NCBI GenBank assembly: GCA_904502285.1
Contig: CAJGEC010000005.1
Coordinates: 31,612-95,611, forward strand
DNA from: an uncultured Alistipes sp.
Lineage (GTDB): Bacteria; Bacteroidota; Bacteroidia; Bacteroidales; Rikenellaceae
Length of the DNA stretch: 64,000 nucleotides
Direction of reading: 5' to 3'
Positions 35,171 through 43,783 of this stretch are shown here, piece after piece; position 1 is the first letter of the stretch; each line of letters opens with the position of its first letter. The notes beneath the pieces were generated by a model that searched no databases, was not told the DNA's origin, and saw only the letters and a program-made list of their open reading frames with translations. The translations under genes were made by a program, and so were the position numbers.

Positions 35171-35890
35171 CTATGCCAGAGGGCGTATGCGCACCTCCGT
35201 AACACCCTTGAGCATCTCGGCCAGCGCCTCCACATCCGTAGGCTCATCTACCTGACCATAGTGGTATGGGTAGTAGATCTTTGGTGCAACGGCCTTAACA
35301 GCCTGTACGGCCTGCTCTGGAGTCATCGTATATGGCTGATTCACACAGATAAAGGCTATATCTATTCCCTTTAACGCCGCCTGCTCTACGGTAGGCTCAG
35401 TATCGCCCGAAACATAGATGCGCACAGCACCTCCAAGGGTGATAACATAGCCACAATCCTCTCGCTCCTTAGGGTGGAACTGCAACTGGTGCTCCGAGGT
35501 GTTATATGCCGCCACTGCCTCTACCCTGATATCCTCGAAGGGCTCGGCCACAGCCCCTGGGAGCATAGTATAACAGTCGCCACCAAAGCCCTCGGCCGAG
35601 GTCTTATCCAAGAGGATGCGTGTATCCTCCTGCTGCAGAGCCTCAATAGCCTTCATATCGAAGTGGTCGTAGTGGGAGTGTGTCACCAGAATCATATCTG
35701 CCTTAGGGAGTCGCTCATACTCGGCATTACCCTCCACGGGGTCCACATAAATCACCCTGCCCTCGTACTCGATAGCCACAGAGGCGTGAGCGAAGAAGGT
35801 CAGCTTCAGGTTTCGACCATTGATAGTGAGTTCATCCGTAGGGTACTGAGGCGCAGGCTTGCGACCGAAAAGTTTATCAAATAGTGACAT
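35171..35890 (-). CDS. Metallo-beta-lactamase-fold hydrolase (UlaG-like)
   Basis: The 239-residue protein has the dinuclear-metal motif THSHYDH (His71, His73, Asp75, His76). It is preceded by FFAHASVAIEYEGRVIYVDP and followed by YVSGDTEP (Asp ligand) and YPYHYG. This layout is the UlaG/YtnP-like MBL branch, whose members hydrolyse lactones or phosphodiesters. No secretion signal is present, so it is cytoplasmic. The actual substrate is unknown. It lies 12 bases after the alpha/beta hydrolase gene in the xerD-kdsC run. Confidence 0.87.
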   Translation of the reverse strand: MSLFDKLFGRKPAPQYPTDELTINGRNLKLTFFAHASVAIEYEGRVIYVDPVEGNAEYERLPKADMILVTHSHYDHFDMKAIEALQQEDTRILLDKTSAEGFGGDCYTMLPGAVAEPFEDIRVEAVAAYNTSEHQLQFHPKEREDCGYVITLGGAVRIYVSGDTEPTVEQAALKGIDIAFICVNQPYTMTPEQAVQAVKAVAPKIYYPYHYGQVDEPTDVEALAEMLKGVTEVRIRPLA

Positions 35891-35902
35891 ATAATCAAGA
35901 GT

Positions 35903-36868
35903 TTAAATGTTAGTGATAAAATCTGCTATAGTTTTACTAAGCCCCTGGCTTAATGGTTGTTGCGAATTGGTATAGACACCCATCAACTGCTCTATGCGGT
36001 CCGACGACGGAGCATCCTTCAGCACGTGGCACATATTCTCGAAGTTGGCATACCTGCCTCGCTGAGCCGCCTCCATAAGTCGCTGGCCATTATCCACCGA
36101 CACCTGCACATCGCGACCGCCTGAAACAATCAGCGCAGGCAACGTAATCTCTGCCATAAGGCGTTGAGGGTCAAAGACCATTGAACTATGCAAGAACTTC
36201 TGCACCGAGGGGTGGAAGAGCGACATCAACTCCTTTGGCACTCGCTCCTCGGCAACACTCTCGCCACGCTTTATGGCGTTAATAATATTTGTTGCCGTAA
36301 CCATAAGCCCTATATGCTGTGGCACCAACTGAGCCGACAACTGCGTTAGAAGTATCGAATCCATCGAATATCCTGGCGAACAGAGCAATACGATGCCATC
36401 AATCGCCACATCATCCCTCAGAGCAAGGTGCTGGGCAATCTCGCCTCCCTCGCTATGACCGATGACAACAACACGTTCGAAACCTCGTGAGTGCAGGTAG
36501 GCCACACACGCCGAAGCATCATCTACAAAATCCTCGAAGAGTACGTCACCCACCGAAGTCGGGTCGTTCAGACGACTCTGTCCCACACCTCGCTTATCGT
36601 AGCGCATCACAGCGATACCCTCCTCGACAAGTTCATCCGAAAGCATCTTGTAGCACCACGAGTTAAGTCCATAGCCCGAATTACCATTGCGGTCGGTAGG
36701 GCCAGACCCAGCGACTATCAACGCCACAACATCGCTCCCCTGGTCTGGCGACGACAGCGTAGCCGAGAGTCCTCCCCACGGAGTCTCCACCACCACCTCC
36801 TCATCTGCTCCATAGGCTAAACCCACGGAGAGAACAAAGCCCACAATCAATATCGCTAATCTCCTCAT
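35903..36868 (-). CDS. Secreted alpha/beta hydrolase
   Basis: The 321-residue protein begins with a signal peptide (MRRLAILIVGFVLSVGLAYG) and so acts outside the cytoplasm. It has the alpha/beta hydrolase oxyanion segment VAGSGPTDRNGNSG near 53-65, RYDKRGVGQS near 89-98, and the nucleophile elbow GHSEGG with Ser139. The acid is probably in VSGGRDVQV near residue 245 and the His is in MCHVLKD near residue 285, completing the triad. This is the signature of the serine aminopeptidase S33/dienelactone-hydrolase-like family. Substrate is unknown. It lies six bases after xerD. Confidence 0.85.
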   Translation of the reverse strand: MRRLAILIVGFVLSVGLAYGADEEVVVETPWGGLSATLSSPDQGSDVVALIVAGSGPTDRNGNSGYGLNSWCYKMLSDELVEEGIAVMRYDKRGVGQSRLNDPTSVGDVLFEDFVDDASACVAYLHSRGFERVVVIGHSEGGEIAQHLALRDDVAIDGIVLLCSPGYSMDSILLTQLSAQLVPQHIGLMVTATNIINAIKRGESVAEERVPKELMSLFHPSVQKFLHSSMVFDPQRLMAEITLPALIVSGGRDVQVSVDNGQRLMEAAQRGRYANFENMCHVLKDAPSSDRIEQLMGVYTNSQQPLSQGLSKTIADFITNI

Positions 36869-36874
36869 ATTCGG

Positions 36875-37795
36875 TTAATTATCATCACTATTAATATCCA
36901 CCTCAGCAAAGGCATCCTCGACCACCGTGCGCAGATGCCTACGGTTGAGATGTGTATATACCTCCGTCGTAGCGATAGACTCGTGGCCCAGCAACTCCTG
37001 CACCTGACGAATATTAGCACCTCCCTCAAGCAGGTGTGTAGCGTAGGAGTGGCGCAGAGTGTGGGGGCTTATCTGCTTGTCGATACCCGCCAGACGTGCC
37101 GCCTGCTTAATGATGTTAAAGACCATCACACGTGTCAGGGCCTCGCCCCTATTATTAAGAAAGAGGGTCGATTCCGACGCTCGCTTCGGGCGACGCAACT
37201 CCATATATAGCTGAATCTTATCCCTCGCTACGGCACCCACGGGTACCATTCGCTGTTTGTCACCCTTGCCCACCACAACGATATACCCCTCGCCAAAGAA
37301 GAGGTTGTTGATGCGCAAGTTCACAAGTTCCGAGACACGCAACCCCGTAGAGTACAATAACTCGACAATGGCGCTATCTCTACACCCCTTCACCGTAGTC
37401 ATATCAAAGGTCTCAAGCATAGCATCCACCTCGGCCACAGTAAGCACGTCAGGGAGTAGTCGCTCGGCCTTGGGGGCATCGACACCATCCGTCGGCAGGC
37501 TCTTCACCTTTTCGTGCAAGAGCAGATAGTTGTAGAAACTCTTTACGCCACTTAGGGTGCGAGCCTGAGAGGCACTGCTACGGCCCTTATCGTAGAGCCA
37601 CGCCATAAAACGCTCAACCATATTTGCCTCAACAGCTTCGGGAGCGACACCAAAAATACGTAGAACAAAGTGCATAAACTCATCAAAATCACGCATATAG
37701 GCACTCGCCGTATTCTGCGACAAGTGCTTTTCCGCGATTATATATCTTTGGTAGTCGGCCCTAATTTTCTGCCATTTTTTAGCAATATCTGCCAT
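36875..37795 (-). CDS. xerD: Tyrosine site-specific recombinase XerD
   Basis: The 306-residue recombinase resolves chromosome dimers at dif with FtsK. All catalytic residues are present: Arg153 in STGLRVSEL, Lys in GKGDKQR, His245 and Arg248 in HTLRHS, His271 in LGHES and nucleophile Tyr280 in EVYTHL. The N-terminal SAM-like DNA-binding domain (NTASAYMRDFDEFM) is complete. Full-length XerD size and its place as first gene of a housekeeping run argue against a mobile-element integrase. A partner XerC is not visible in this window. It diverges from prmA. Confidence 0.9.
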   Translation of the reverse strand: MADIAKKWQKIRADYQRYIIAEKHLSQNTASAYMRDFDEFMHFVLRIFGVAPEAVEANMVERFMAWLYDKGRSSASQARTLSGVKSFYNYLLLHEKVKSLPTDGVDAPKAERLLPDVLTVAEVDAMLETFDMTTVKGCRDSAIVELLYSTGLRVSELVNLRINNLFFGEGYIVVVGKGDKQRMVPVGAVARDKIQLYMELRRPKRASESTLFLNNRGEALTRVMVFNIIKQAARLAGIDKQISPHTLRHSYATHLLEGGANIRQVQELLGHESIATTEVYTHLNRRHLRTVVEDAFAEVDINSDDN

Positions 37796-37803
37796 ATTAT
37801 CAC

Positions 37804-37811
37804 TATCTTTG
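37804..37811 (+). promoter_or_regulatory. -7 promoter box of prmA
   Basis: TATCTTTG on the plus strand, 60 bases before the prmA ATG and between divergent genes. Confidence 0.7.
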
Positions 37812-37870
37812 CAATAAAGATACGAAAATTATTTTACATAATACTCCTCCACACCAAAAAAAGTAAAAAG

Positions 37871-38710
37871 ATGAGGCAATACGTAGAGATTAGCATAGCG
37901 TGCGCCGACGAAGAGATGGGTGACATTGTCACCGCCTTCCTCGCCGACTACCCCTTTGAGACCTTCGACTATGAGACCACCGAGACCTCCTACCTCGTCA
38001 AGGCCTATATCCTCAAGGAGGCTTGGGAGGAGTGCAACGAGGAGGCCCTCGCCACCATCGACGAGTATGGCTCTGTCGTGAGCCAACGCGAGATGGAGGA
38101 TGAGAACTGGAATGCTGCGTGGGAGACCGAGAGTTTCGAACCTGTAGCCATTGATGACCTCTTTCTTATCCGCGCACCTCACCACGCCCCAGCAAGCGAT
38201 GGTGTCATAGATATCGTCGTTGCACCACAGATGTCCTTTGGCTCTGGCCACCACCAGACAACACGAATGATGTGTCGCCTAATACACAGCATAAAACCCT
38301 GTGGCACAGCCCTTGACATAGGCTGTGGCACGGGCGTACTCTCTATCGCTGCCCTCAAGTGTGGTGCAACACGTGTCGATGCCGTCGATATCGACCCTTG
38401 GTCTACCGAGAGCACCAAGAGTGGTGCTGAACTCAACGACCTCACCCAAAAGATGGAGATAATCCTCGGCACGGTGGAGGCTATCGAGGGCAGGAAGTAC
38501 GACCTCGTCTTGGCAAACATCAACCGCAACATAATCCTCAACGACATCGAGCGCTACTATGCCGCCCTTAAGACCGAGGGTCACCTCCTTGTGAGTGGCT
38601 TCCTTTGCGAGGATGTCGAGGCAATAACCGAGGCTGCCGAGCGCCTCAACCTCCGCAAGATTGCATCGTTAGAGGATGAGGGCTGGATGGCCTTAGCATT
38701 CGTAAAATAG
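37871..38710 (+). CDS. prmA: Ribosomal protein L11 methyltransferase
   Basis: This SAM-dependent enzyme trimethylates several amino groups of ribosomal protein L11. I start at 37871; longer frames overlap xerD and the promoter. The 279-residue protein has the N-terminal substrate domain (MRQYVEISIACADEEMGD). It then has QMSFGSGHHQTTRMM, characteristic of PrmA, and the SAM-binding loop DIGCGTGVLSIAALKCGA, followed by VDAVDIDPWS and the catalytic-site-like LVLANINRNI. It is followed by wbqC after eight bases. Confidence 0.93.
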   Translation: MRQYVEISIACADEEMGDIVTAFLADYPFETFDYETTETSYLVKAYILKEAWEECNEEALATIDEYGSVVSQREMEDENWNAAWETESFEPVAIDDLFLIRAPHHAPASDGVIDIVVAPQMSFGSGHHQTTRMMCRLIHSIKPCGTALDIGCGTGVLSIAALKCGATRVDAVDIDPWSTESTKSGAELNDLTQKMEIILGTVEAIEGRKYDLVLANINRNIILNDIERYYAALKTEGHLLVSGFLCEDVEAITEAAERLNLRKIASLEDEGWMALAFVK

Positions 38711-38718
38711 GGCAGGCT

Positions 38719-39324
38719 ATGATAATTCTTCCATCAGTATATTTCGGCTCATTAGAGTATTGGGCCGCACTGGTTCAGGGTGGCGATGAGGTAGTTATCG
38801 ACTTAGGCGAAAACTACGTTAAGCGCTCGGAGCGCAACCGCACCGAGATTATGACCGCAGGAGGCGTTATGCAACTATCGGTGCAACTGCGCCACGCCAA
38901 CCGCCCACGCCAGCCTATGCGCTCGATGAAAATCGACTACTCGAAACGCTGGCAACACCAGCACCTCGTAGCCATTGAATCTGCATATCGCTCTTCGCCA
39001 TACTACGACTACTACGGCGAACGATTTATGCGACTTTTCGACCAAGAGTGGATCTATTTGACAGACCTCAATATGGCAACCTTGGAGGAGGTTTGTTCGA
39101 TTCTAAAGATTGCGAAGCCTCGCATCTCCACCGACTATATTGTTGCCACAGAAAACGACATCGACCTGCGCGACAAGCATCGCCCTACCACCCTCGTCAC
39201 AGAGCCTTATATTCAGGTATTTAGCGACAGATTACCCTTCGCCCCCAACCTCTCGATTTTCGACCTTATTATGTGCGAAGGCCCTGAGGCATTGGCAATT
39301 CTTAAGCGAGCTAAAAGGGGGTAA
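38719..39324 (+). CDS. WbqC-like family protein
   Basis: The 201-residue cytoplasmic protein belongs to the WbqC-like family by its ordered features. A short N-terminal strand is followed by YWAALVQGGDEVVIDLGENY, the segment RNRTEIMTAGGVMQLSVQLR, KIDYSKRWQHQHLVAIESAY and PYYDYYGERFMRLF. These His/Tyr-rich pieces define the family, whose biochemical role is uncertain; members are often near polysaccharide genes, but here the partner is prmA. It ends before a strong terminator shared with the convergent GH2 gene. Confidence 0.87.
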   Translation: MIILPSVYFGSLEYWAALVQGGDEVVIDLGENYVKRSERNRTEIMTAGGVMQLSVQLRHANRPRQPMRSMKIDYSKRWQHQHLVAIESAYRSSPYYDYYGERFMRLFDQEWIYLTDLNMATLEEVCSILKIAKPRISTDYIVATENDIDLRDKHRPTTLVTEPYIQVFSDRLPFAPNLSIFDLIMCEGPEALAILKRAKRG

Positions 39325-39336
39325 CTAAGATAAAGA

Positions 39337-39378
39337 AGAGGCGTGTTCAAAACCGTTGAACACGCCTCCCAATTTTTT
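39337..39378. terminator. Bidirectional terminator between wbqC and the GH2 gene
   Basis: GAGGCGTGTTCAA and TTGAACACGCCTC form a perfect 13-bp stem with a 5-base loop, followed by a T-rich tract on the plus strand. Confidence 0.87.
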
Positions 39379-39387
39379 ACCTGTTTG

Positions 39388-41400
39388 CTATTTTCGAACA
39401 ATCTCGAACTCGGCCCTATCGCTATAACAGTTCGTCGCATCCGAGACCTCGACGACCACCCTATTGTGCATAACCACCGAGTCGGCACGGTAGTGACAAG
39501 GGGCAACCATACGCAGAGTTGCAGTATCGCCATTGACAAGCATAAGTGGCTCACCTACCGAACTATAGATATCAACCTGTTGCAATGTATCTACCCTCTC
39601 ACGCCATCTGCGATTAGCAATATGGAGCGTTGGCACAGCACCATTCCACTTTGCACGATAGAGGTAGTAGGCATCCTTTCGGGTGGTGTGATCGTGGCAT
39701 ACAAGGCCCGAATTATTGACTCCGTAAGGGCGGCGTGACGAGCCGTAGTCGAAGATATTGTCGAGCCAAACACCCCAGAAGTTACCCACCGAATCGATAA
39801 TTGCCGAGTAGTTCTCGTGCATATAGGTCTGGCGACGCTCAGGCATATATCTCTCGCCACGTTGAGCGCGCTCTATGGTCTGCGACGTGTGGTTCATAAC
39901 ACCCTCCTCGCCATAACATACACCATAACACATCTTGCTACCCCACTGCTTCTGCCTAAGTTGTCTACACCACACAGCAACATCCTCAACCGAACCCTTG
40001 TAATAGCCCACATCTTGACGCAAAACGATAAGGTCGGTAACAAAATTTATCTCGCCATCGCTATTACTTGCACCAACGGTCATACGCGAAGCATCGAGGC
40101 TATGCGCCAACTCATTGAGCTCCTTGACATAGGCCACAACGTCGTCTCCCCTCTGCCAAACTAAGTTAAAGAGTCCCCACATAACCACCGATGGATGGTT
40201 AAAATTTTGGTAGACTATCTCCTTAAGCATCTCGAAACCAGACTCCTTGAACTGTGGAGTAGGATAGTAGCATATATCCAAAAAGCCGAGTGTCGAGCGA
40301 CTGAACGGCATATCTACCCACGCCAAAACACCTGTCCTGTCGCACATATCGTATAACAGCGAGGTGTGAGGACCTATGAGCGAACGCACGGCATTAGCAC
40401 CGAGACCTCGCACACAATCGAAATCCTCAACCACCTGATTCTTACTGATGGCCATACCCACACCCCTACGGTCGTGAGCCATATTTACACCTCTCACACT
40501 ATAGGGTACACCATTGATACACAGCCTGTTTTCATCATCCACAGCAATAGTTCTAAAGCCAGTACTTACCGCTACCTCGTCTCGCGCCTTGCCATCATCA
40601 ACAACCACTTCGACCCTATACATCGAGGGCGATGCAGGACTCCACAACTCAGGGTGACCAACCTCGAAAGGTATCTCCACTACTTTGCCGTCCGAGAGTT
40701 TCGACACACGCATAGTGCGGTGGTCCACCTCGTAGCCATCAGGGCCTACGATGCGCATCGTGAGTTGCACCTGCTCTGCCGTAGGGGCTGAGAGGTGGCA
40801 CTGCACAACACCCTCTACTCCATCCTCCGAGACCTTACGCTGAACAACAAAGAGTCCATCCGACGAGTAATAGAGTGGCGACACAATACTCTTTGGCGTC
40901 ACAACAAGCTCCACATCACGATAAATACCAGCCATTATATCGACATCTGTCGAGATTGGCAACATATCATTACGCTCTGAATTAGAGACCACTACACGTA
41001 TGAAGTTATCTGCGCCAAACCTCACAAACTCAGTTATCTCCATCGTGAACGCTGTGAATCCACCGCTGTGTGTACCTACATAGCGACCATTAACAAAGAG
41101 GTCAGCAACGCTATTCACACCGCCAAAGCGCATAAAGAGGCGACGCTCAGACCACTCGGCAGGGATTGTGACATTGCGGGTGTAGTTTGCCGTAGAGGAG
41201 TAATAACTCGATGCTCCTAACACAGAATCCCAGCAGTGTGGCAACGACACATACTCCGCCTCCTGGGCCTCGCTATCCCACGAATAAAAGAATCGCCAAC
41301 CCTCATTGAGGTTGCGCACAAGGCGTGAAGAGGGTTGCGCCACAACAATCATCGGCACAAAAATTAGGGCCACAAGGGCTACTATTATTCGTCTATACAT
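39388..41400 (-). CDS. Secreted GH2-like protein lacking the expected acid/base Glu
   Basis: I start at 41400, which gives a signal peptide (MYRRIIVALVALIFVPMIVV); the longer frame runs through the promoter. The 670-residue product has the GH2 order: sugar-binding jelly roll (LNEGWRFFYSWD, MRFGGVNSVADLFVNGRYVG), Ig-like domains, and a TIM barrel starting FRTIAVDDENRLCINGVPY. At the usual acid/base site (family pattern HPSV..W..GNE) it reads HPSVVMWGLFNL, with Leu413 in place of Glu. A possible nucleophile is Glu498 or Glu499 in CYGEEG. It may be a non-hydrolytic binding protein, or use another residue. Substrate is unknown. Confidence 0.85.
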   Translation of the reverse strand: MYRRIIVALVALIFVPMIVVAQPSSRLVRNLNEGWRFFYSWDSEAQEAEYVSLPHCWDSVLGASSYYSSTANYTRNVTIPAEWSERRLFMRFGGVNSVADLFVNGRYVGTHSGGFTAFTMEITEFVRFGADNFIRVVVSNSERNDMLPISTDVDIMAGIYRDVELVVTPKSIVSPLYYSSDGLFVVQRKVSEDGVEGVVQCHLSAPTAEQVQLTMRIVGPDGYEVDHRTMRVSKLSDGKVVEIPFEVGHPELWSPASPSMYRVEVVVDDGKARDEVAVSTGFRTIAVDDENRLCINGVPYSVRGVNMAHDRRGVGMAISKNQVVEDFDCVRGLGANAVRSLIGPHTSLLYDMCDRTGVLAWVDMPFSRSTLGFLDICYYPTPQFKESGFEMLKEIVYQNFNHPSVVMWGLFNLVWQRGDDVVAYVKELNELAHSLDASRMTVGASNSDGEINFVTDLIVLRQDVGYYKGSVEDVAVWCRQLRQKQWGSKMCYGVCYGEEGVMNHTSQTIERAQRGERYMPERRQTYMHENYSAIIDSVGNFWGVWLDNIFDYGSSRRPYGVNNSGLVCHDHTTRKDAYYLYRAKWNGAVPTLHIANRRWRERVDTLQQVDIYSSVGEPLMLVNGDTATLRMVAPCHYRADSVVMHNRVVVEVSDATNCYSDRAEFEIVRK

Positions 41401-41436
41401 AGTCTCTATATTGGTAGTTCTTAAATTTCTTTGGGG

Positions 41437-41444
41437 CAAAGATA
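41437..41444 (-). promoter_or_regulatory. Minus-strand -7 box of the GH2-like gene
   Basis: Reads TATCTTTG on the minus strand, 37 bases before the GH2 start. A weaker plus-strand TATCTTCG near 41465 may serve the divergent cvpA gene. Confidence 0.65.
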
Positions 41445-41506
41445 CGAATAAAGAAAAAAATATGTATCTTCGTGCGAAATATATATCAAATAAAATCGTA
41501 TCGCGT

Positions 41507-42148
41507 ATGATTATAGACACCATATTGGCTATATTGGCTATCCTCGCAATTGTTGTGGGCCTTCGCAAGGGATTTGTTGTGCAATTGCTACAACTCGCGG
41601 GCCTCTACATCGCAATACTCATTGCACCCAACTTTGCCGGCGACATCGGCTCTTTGATTACCGACGACCCTGGCTTTGCATACCTTGCTGGCTATGGAGC
41701 AATCATCCTTGGCACGCTCATATTCCTCTGGATTATAGCACCTTTGGTACGCAAGCTCCTATTCTTTGAGGTGTTACTAAAACTCGATTCTGTGCTCGGT
41801 ATGGCATTGTCGTTGGTGACTATGATTGTTGTTACGTCGGCCCTCTGTTCACTCCTTGTCACCGCCAATATCGGCGATATGCGCCCCGAAAAGGTTTTGG
41901 AACTCAGTGCCCAGAATCTCTCTTCGGAGGAGATTGAGGAGTTCTCGACAATGCTCCAGAATAGGGATGTTGCCGTGCGCGAATATTTTGAGCCTAAGTA
42001 TATTAGTTACGATATTCTCGATGAGTCGGTACTCTTTAACCCTCTCGTGGAGTTGGGCGACACGATATGTCCTGGCCTTGAGGAGTTGGAGCGCGAGGCG
42101 ATGAAATTGGCACTAACCATAAAGAGCGACTATGTATCAAACTACTAA
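41507..42148 (+). CDS. CvpA family membrane protein
   Basis: I start at 41507, the first ATG giving a normal CvpA N-terminus (MIIDTILAILAILAIVVGLR) after the promoter. The 213-residue protein has four membrane helices (1-18, 24-42, 60-85, 95-125). The GLRKGFVVQLLQLAGLYIAI segment after helix 1 is typical of colicin V production protein family members, and a soluble acidic C-terminal tail follows. Family members affect envelope and biofilm traits in other bacteria; the role here is not known. Its stop overlaps the rsgA start by 17 bases. Confidence 0.85.
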   Translation: MIIDTILAILAILAIVVGLRKGFVVQLLQLAGLYIAILIAPNFAGDIGSLITDDPGFAYLAGYGAIILGTLIFLWIIAPLVRKLLFFEVLLKLDSVLGMALSLVTMIVVTSALCSLLVTANIGDMRPEKVLELSAQNLSSEEIEEFSTMLQNRDVAVREYFEPKYISYDILDESVLFNPLVELGDTICPGLEELEREAMKLALTIKSDYVSNY

Positions 42149-43073
42149 CGACACCACACGTATCGAGGGTACGGTAATCAGCTCTACGGGTAGTTGGTAC
42201 GAGGTCGCTACCCCCAACGGCACCCTCAACTGCCGTATTCGTGGACGCCTACGCCTCAAGGGCATACGCTCCACCAACCCCGTTGTCGTGGGCGATAGGG
42301 TCGTTGTTGAGCCAGATGGCGAGAGTAGTGCAATTGTGGAGATTATTCCTCGTCGCAACTACGTCATACGTCGCGCCTCAAACCTCTCGAAGGAGTCGCA
42401 CATCATCGCCGCTAATATCGACCACGCACTGCTCATCGTAACCCTCCACTCACCCACCACACCGAGGGAGTTTGTGGACCGTTTCTTGGTTACGTGCGAG
42501 GCCTACAAAGTCCCTGTGACCATCGTCTTGGGCAAGGCCGACAAGTTGGTTGATGAGTATCGCGAGGAGGCTGAGGAGTTCGAGGCTATCTACCGCGATG
42601 CAGGCTACGAGGTGCTACACCTCTCCTCCACTACGGGCGAAGGCGTGAAGGCCATCCGTGCTATGCTACACAACAACACAACCCTCGTGGCAGGTAATTC
42701 GGGTGTGGGCAAGTCCACCCTCGTAAGCACCATAGATCCCTCCTTGGATATCCGCACGGGCGAGATTTCGGAGAGCCACCACAAGGGCAAACATACCACC
42801 ACCTTCTCGACAATGTACCCCATCGAGGGTGGATATATCATCGACACACCAGGCATCAAGGGCTTTGGCCTCATCGACATCGAGTCGCGCGAACTATGTC
42901 GCTACTTCCCAGAAATGATGCGCCTTGCCCCCGACTGCCGCTTCTACAACTGCACCCACACCCACGAGCCAGGATGCGCTGTCACCGAGGCTGTTAAGGA
43001 GGGCCGCGTAGCGTGGTCGAGATATGAAAGTTACCTGAAAATATTAGACGAAGATGACAAATATCGCAAGTAG
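42132..43073 (+). CDS. rsgA: Ribosome small-subunit-dependent GTPase A
   Basis: RsgA is a circularly permuted GTPase that checks late 30S assembly. The 313-residue protein has an N-terminal OB fold (GRLRLKGIRSTNPVVVGDRV). The permuted GTPase motifs follow in order G4 (VLGKADK), G1 (GNSGVGKST) and G3 (DTPG). A C-terminal zinc site is in CRFYNCTHTHEPGC. G4 reads GKAD rather than NKxD, with Lys and Asp kept. It overlaps cvpA and trmH at both ends, so the three are translationally coupled. Confidence 0.95.
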   Translation: MYQTTNDTTRIEGTVISSTGSWYEVATPNGTLNCRIRGRLRLKGIRSTNPVVVGDRVVVEPDGESSAIVEIIPRRNYVIRRASNLSKESHIIAANIDHALLIVTLHSPTTPREFVDRFLVTCEAYKVPVTIVLGKADKLVDEYREEAEEFEAIYRDAGYEVLHLSSTTGEGVKAIRAMLHNNTTLVAGNSGVGKSTLVSTIDPSLDIRTGEISESHHKGKHTTTFSTMYPIEGGYIIDTPGIKGFGLIDIESRELCRYFPEMMRLAPDCRFYNCTHTHEPGCAVTEAVKEGRVAWSRYESYLKILDEDDKYRK

Positions 43074-43776
43074 ATTGCGCACCGAGGAGCATAGTCGCGA
43101 ATGGCTACAGGAGCGCCTCGACTATATGACGCAGTTCCTCACCGAGGAGCGCAAGAAGGTGCTACGTCGCACCTTGGCATCACGTACGCACTATATGCGT
43201 ATCATGACCGAAAATATGTTCCACCCTCAGAATGCGAGTGCCATAATGCGCCACTGCGAGGCCTTCGGCATACAGCAGATTCACACCGTGGAGGATAGAT
43301 GTCGTTTCGACCCCTCCGTAAATATCGTGCGAGGCACTCAGAAGTGGGTCGATGTGGAGCATCACGACACCACGAAGGAGGCTCTGGAAGCCCTCAAGAG
43401 CGAGGGCTACCGCATCGTAGCAACCACACCCCACCGTTGTAGCGTGACCCCCGAAACCTTCGATGTCACCAAGGGTAAGTTTGCCCTTGTCTTCGGCACA
43501 GAACACGCTGGCATCTCCGACGAGGTTATCGAGGCTGCCGACGACTTCTTGATGATTCCTATGTGCGGAATGGTAGAGAGCCTCAACGTCTCGGCCTCTG
43601 CCGCCATACTTATCTATATGCTCTCACAACGCATCCGCCAACAGGTTGATGGATGGCAACTTAGCGACGACGAGCAACTAAAACTACTCACCCGCTGGAC
43701 TATGTCTTCGGTACGCGATTTTGAGGGCATCCTCCGCAAGGCCGAGCAGAGCGGAAAGTTCACAACCGAATATTAA
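43054..43776 (+). CDS. TrmH-family (SpoU) RNA 2'-O-methyltransferase
   Basis: The 240-residue protein has the trefoil-knot SPOUT core with the three SpoU motifs: NASAIMRHCEAFG (motif 1, Asn and Arg), FGTEHAGIS (motif 2, Glu) and IPMCGMVESLNVSASAAI (motif 3, Ser and Asn). The N-terminal helix-rich extension and total length fit TrmH (tRNA Gm18 methyltransferase) better than RlmB, but substrate is inferred. Its start overlaps the end of rsgA by 20 bases. Confidence 0.88.
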   Translation: MTNIASRLRTEEHSREWLQERLDYMTQFLTEERKKVLRRTLASRTHYMRIMTENMFHPQNASAIMRHCEAFGIQQIHTVEDRCRFDPSVNIVRGTQKWVDVEHHDTTKEALEALKSEGYRIVATTPHRCSVTPETFDVTKGKFALVFGTEHAGISDEVIEAADDFLMIPMCGMVESLNVSASAAILIYMLSQRIRQQVDGWQLSDDEQLKLLTRWTMSSVRDFEGILRKAEQSGKFTTEY

Positions 43777-43783
43777 TACCTCT

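Noticed and set aside
36875..37795. XerD as a mobile-element integrase
   Set aside because: Full-length XerD with housekeeping neighbours, no attachment-site repeats or cargo genes.
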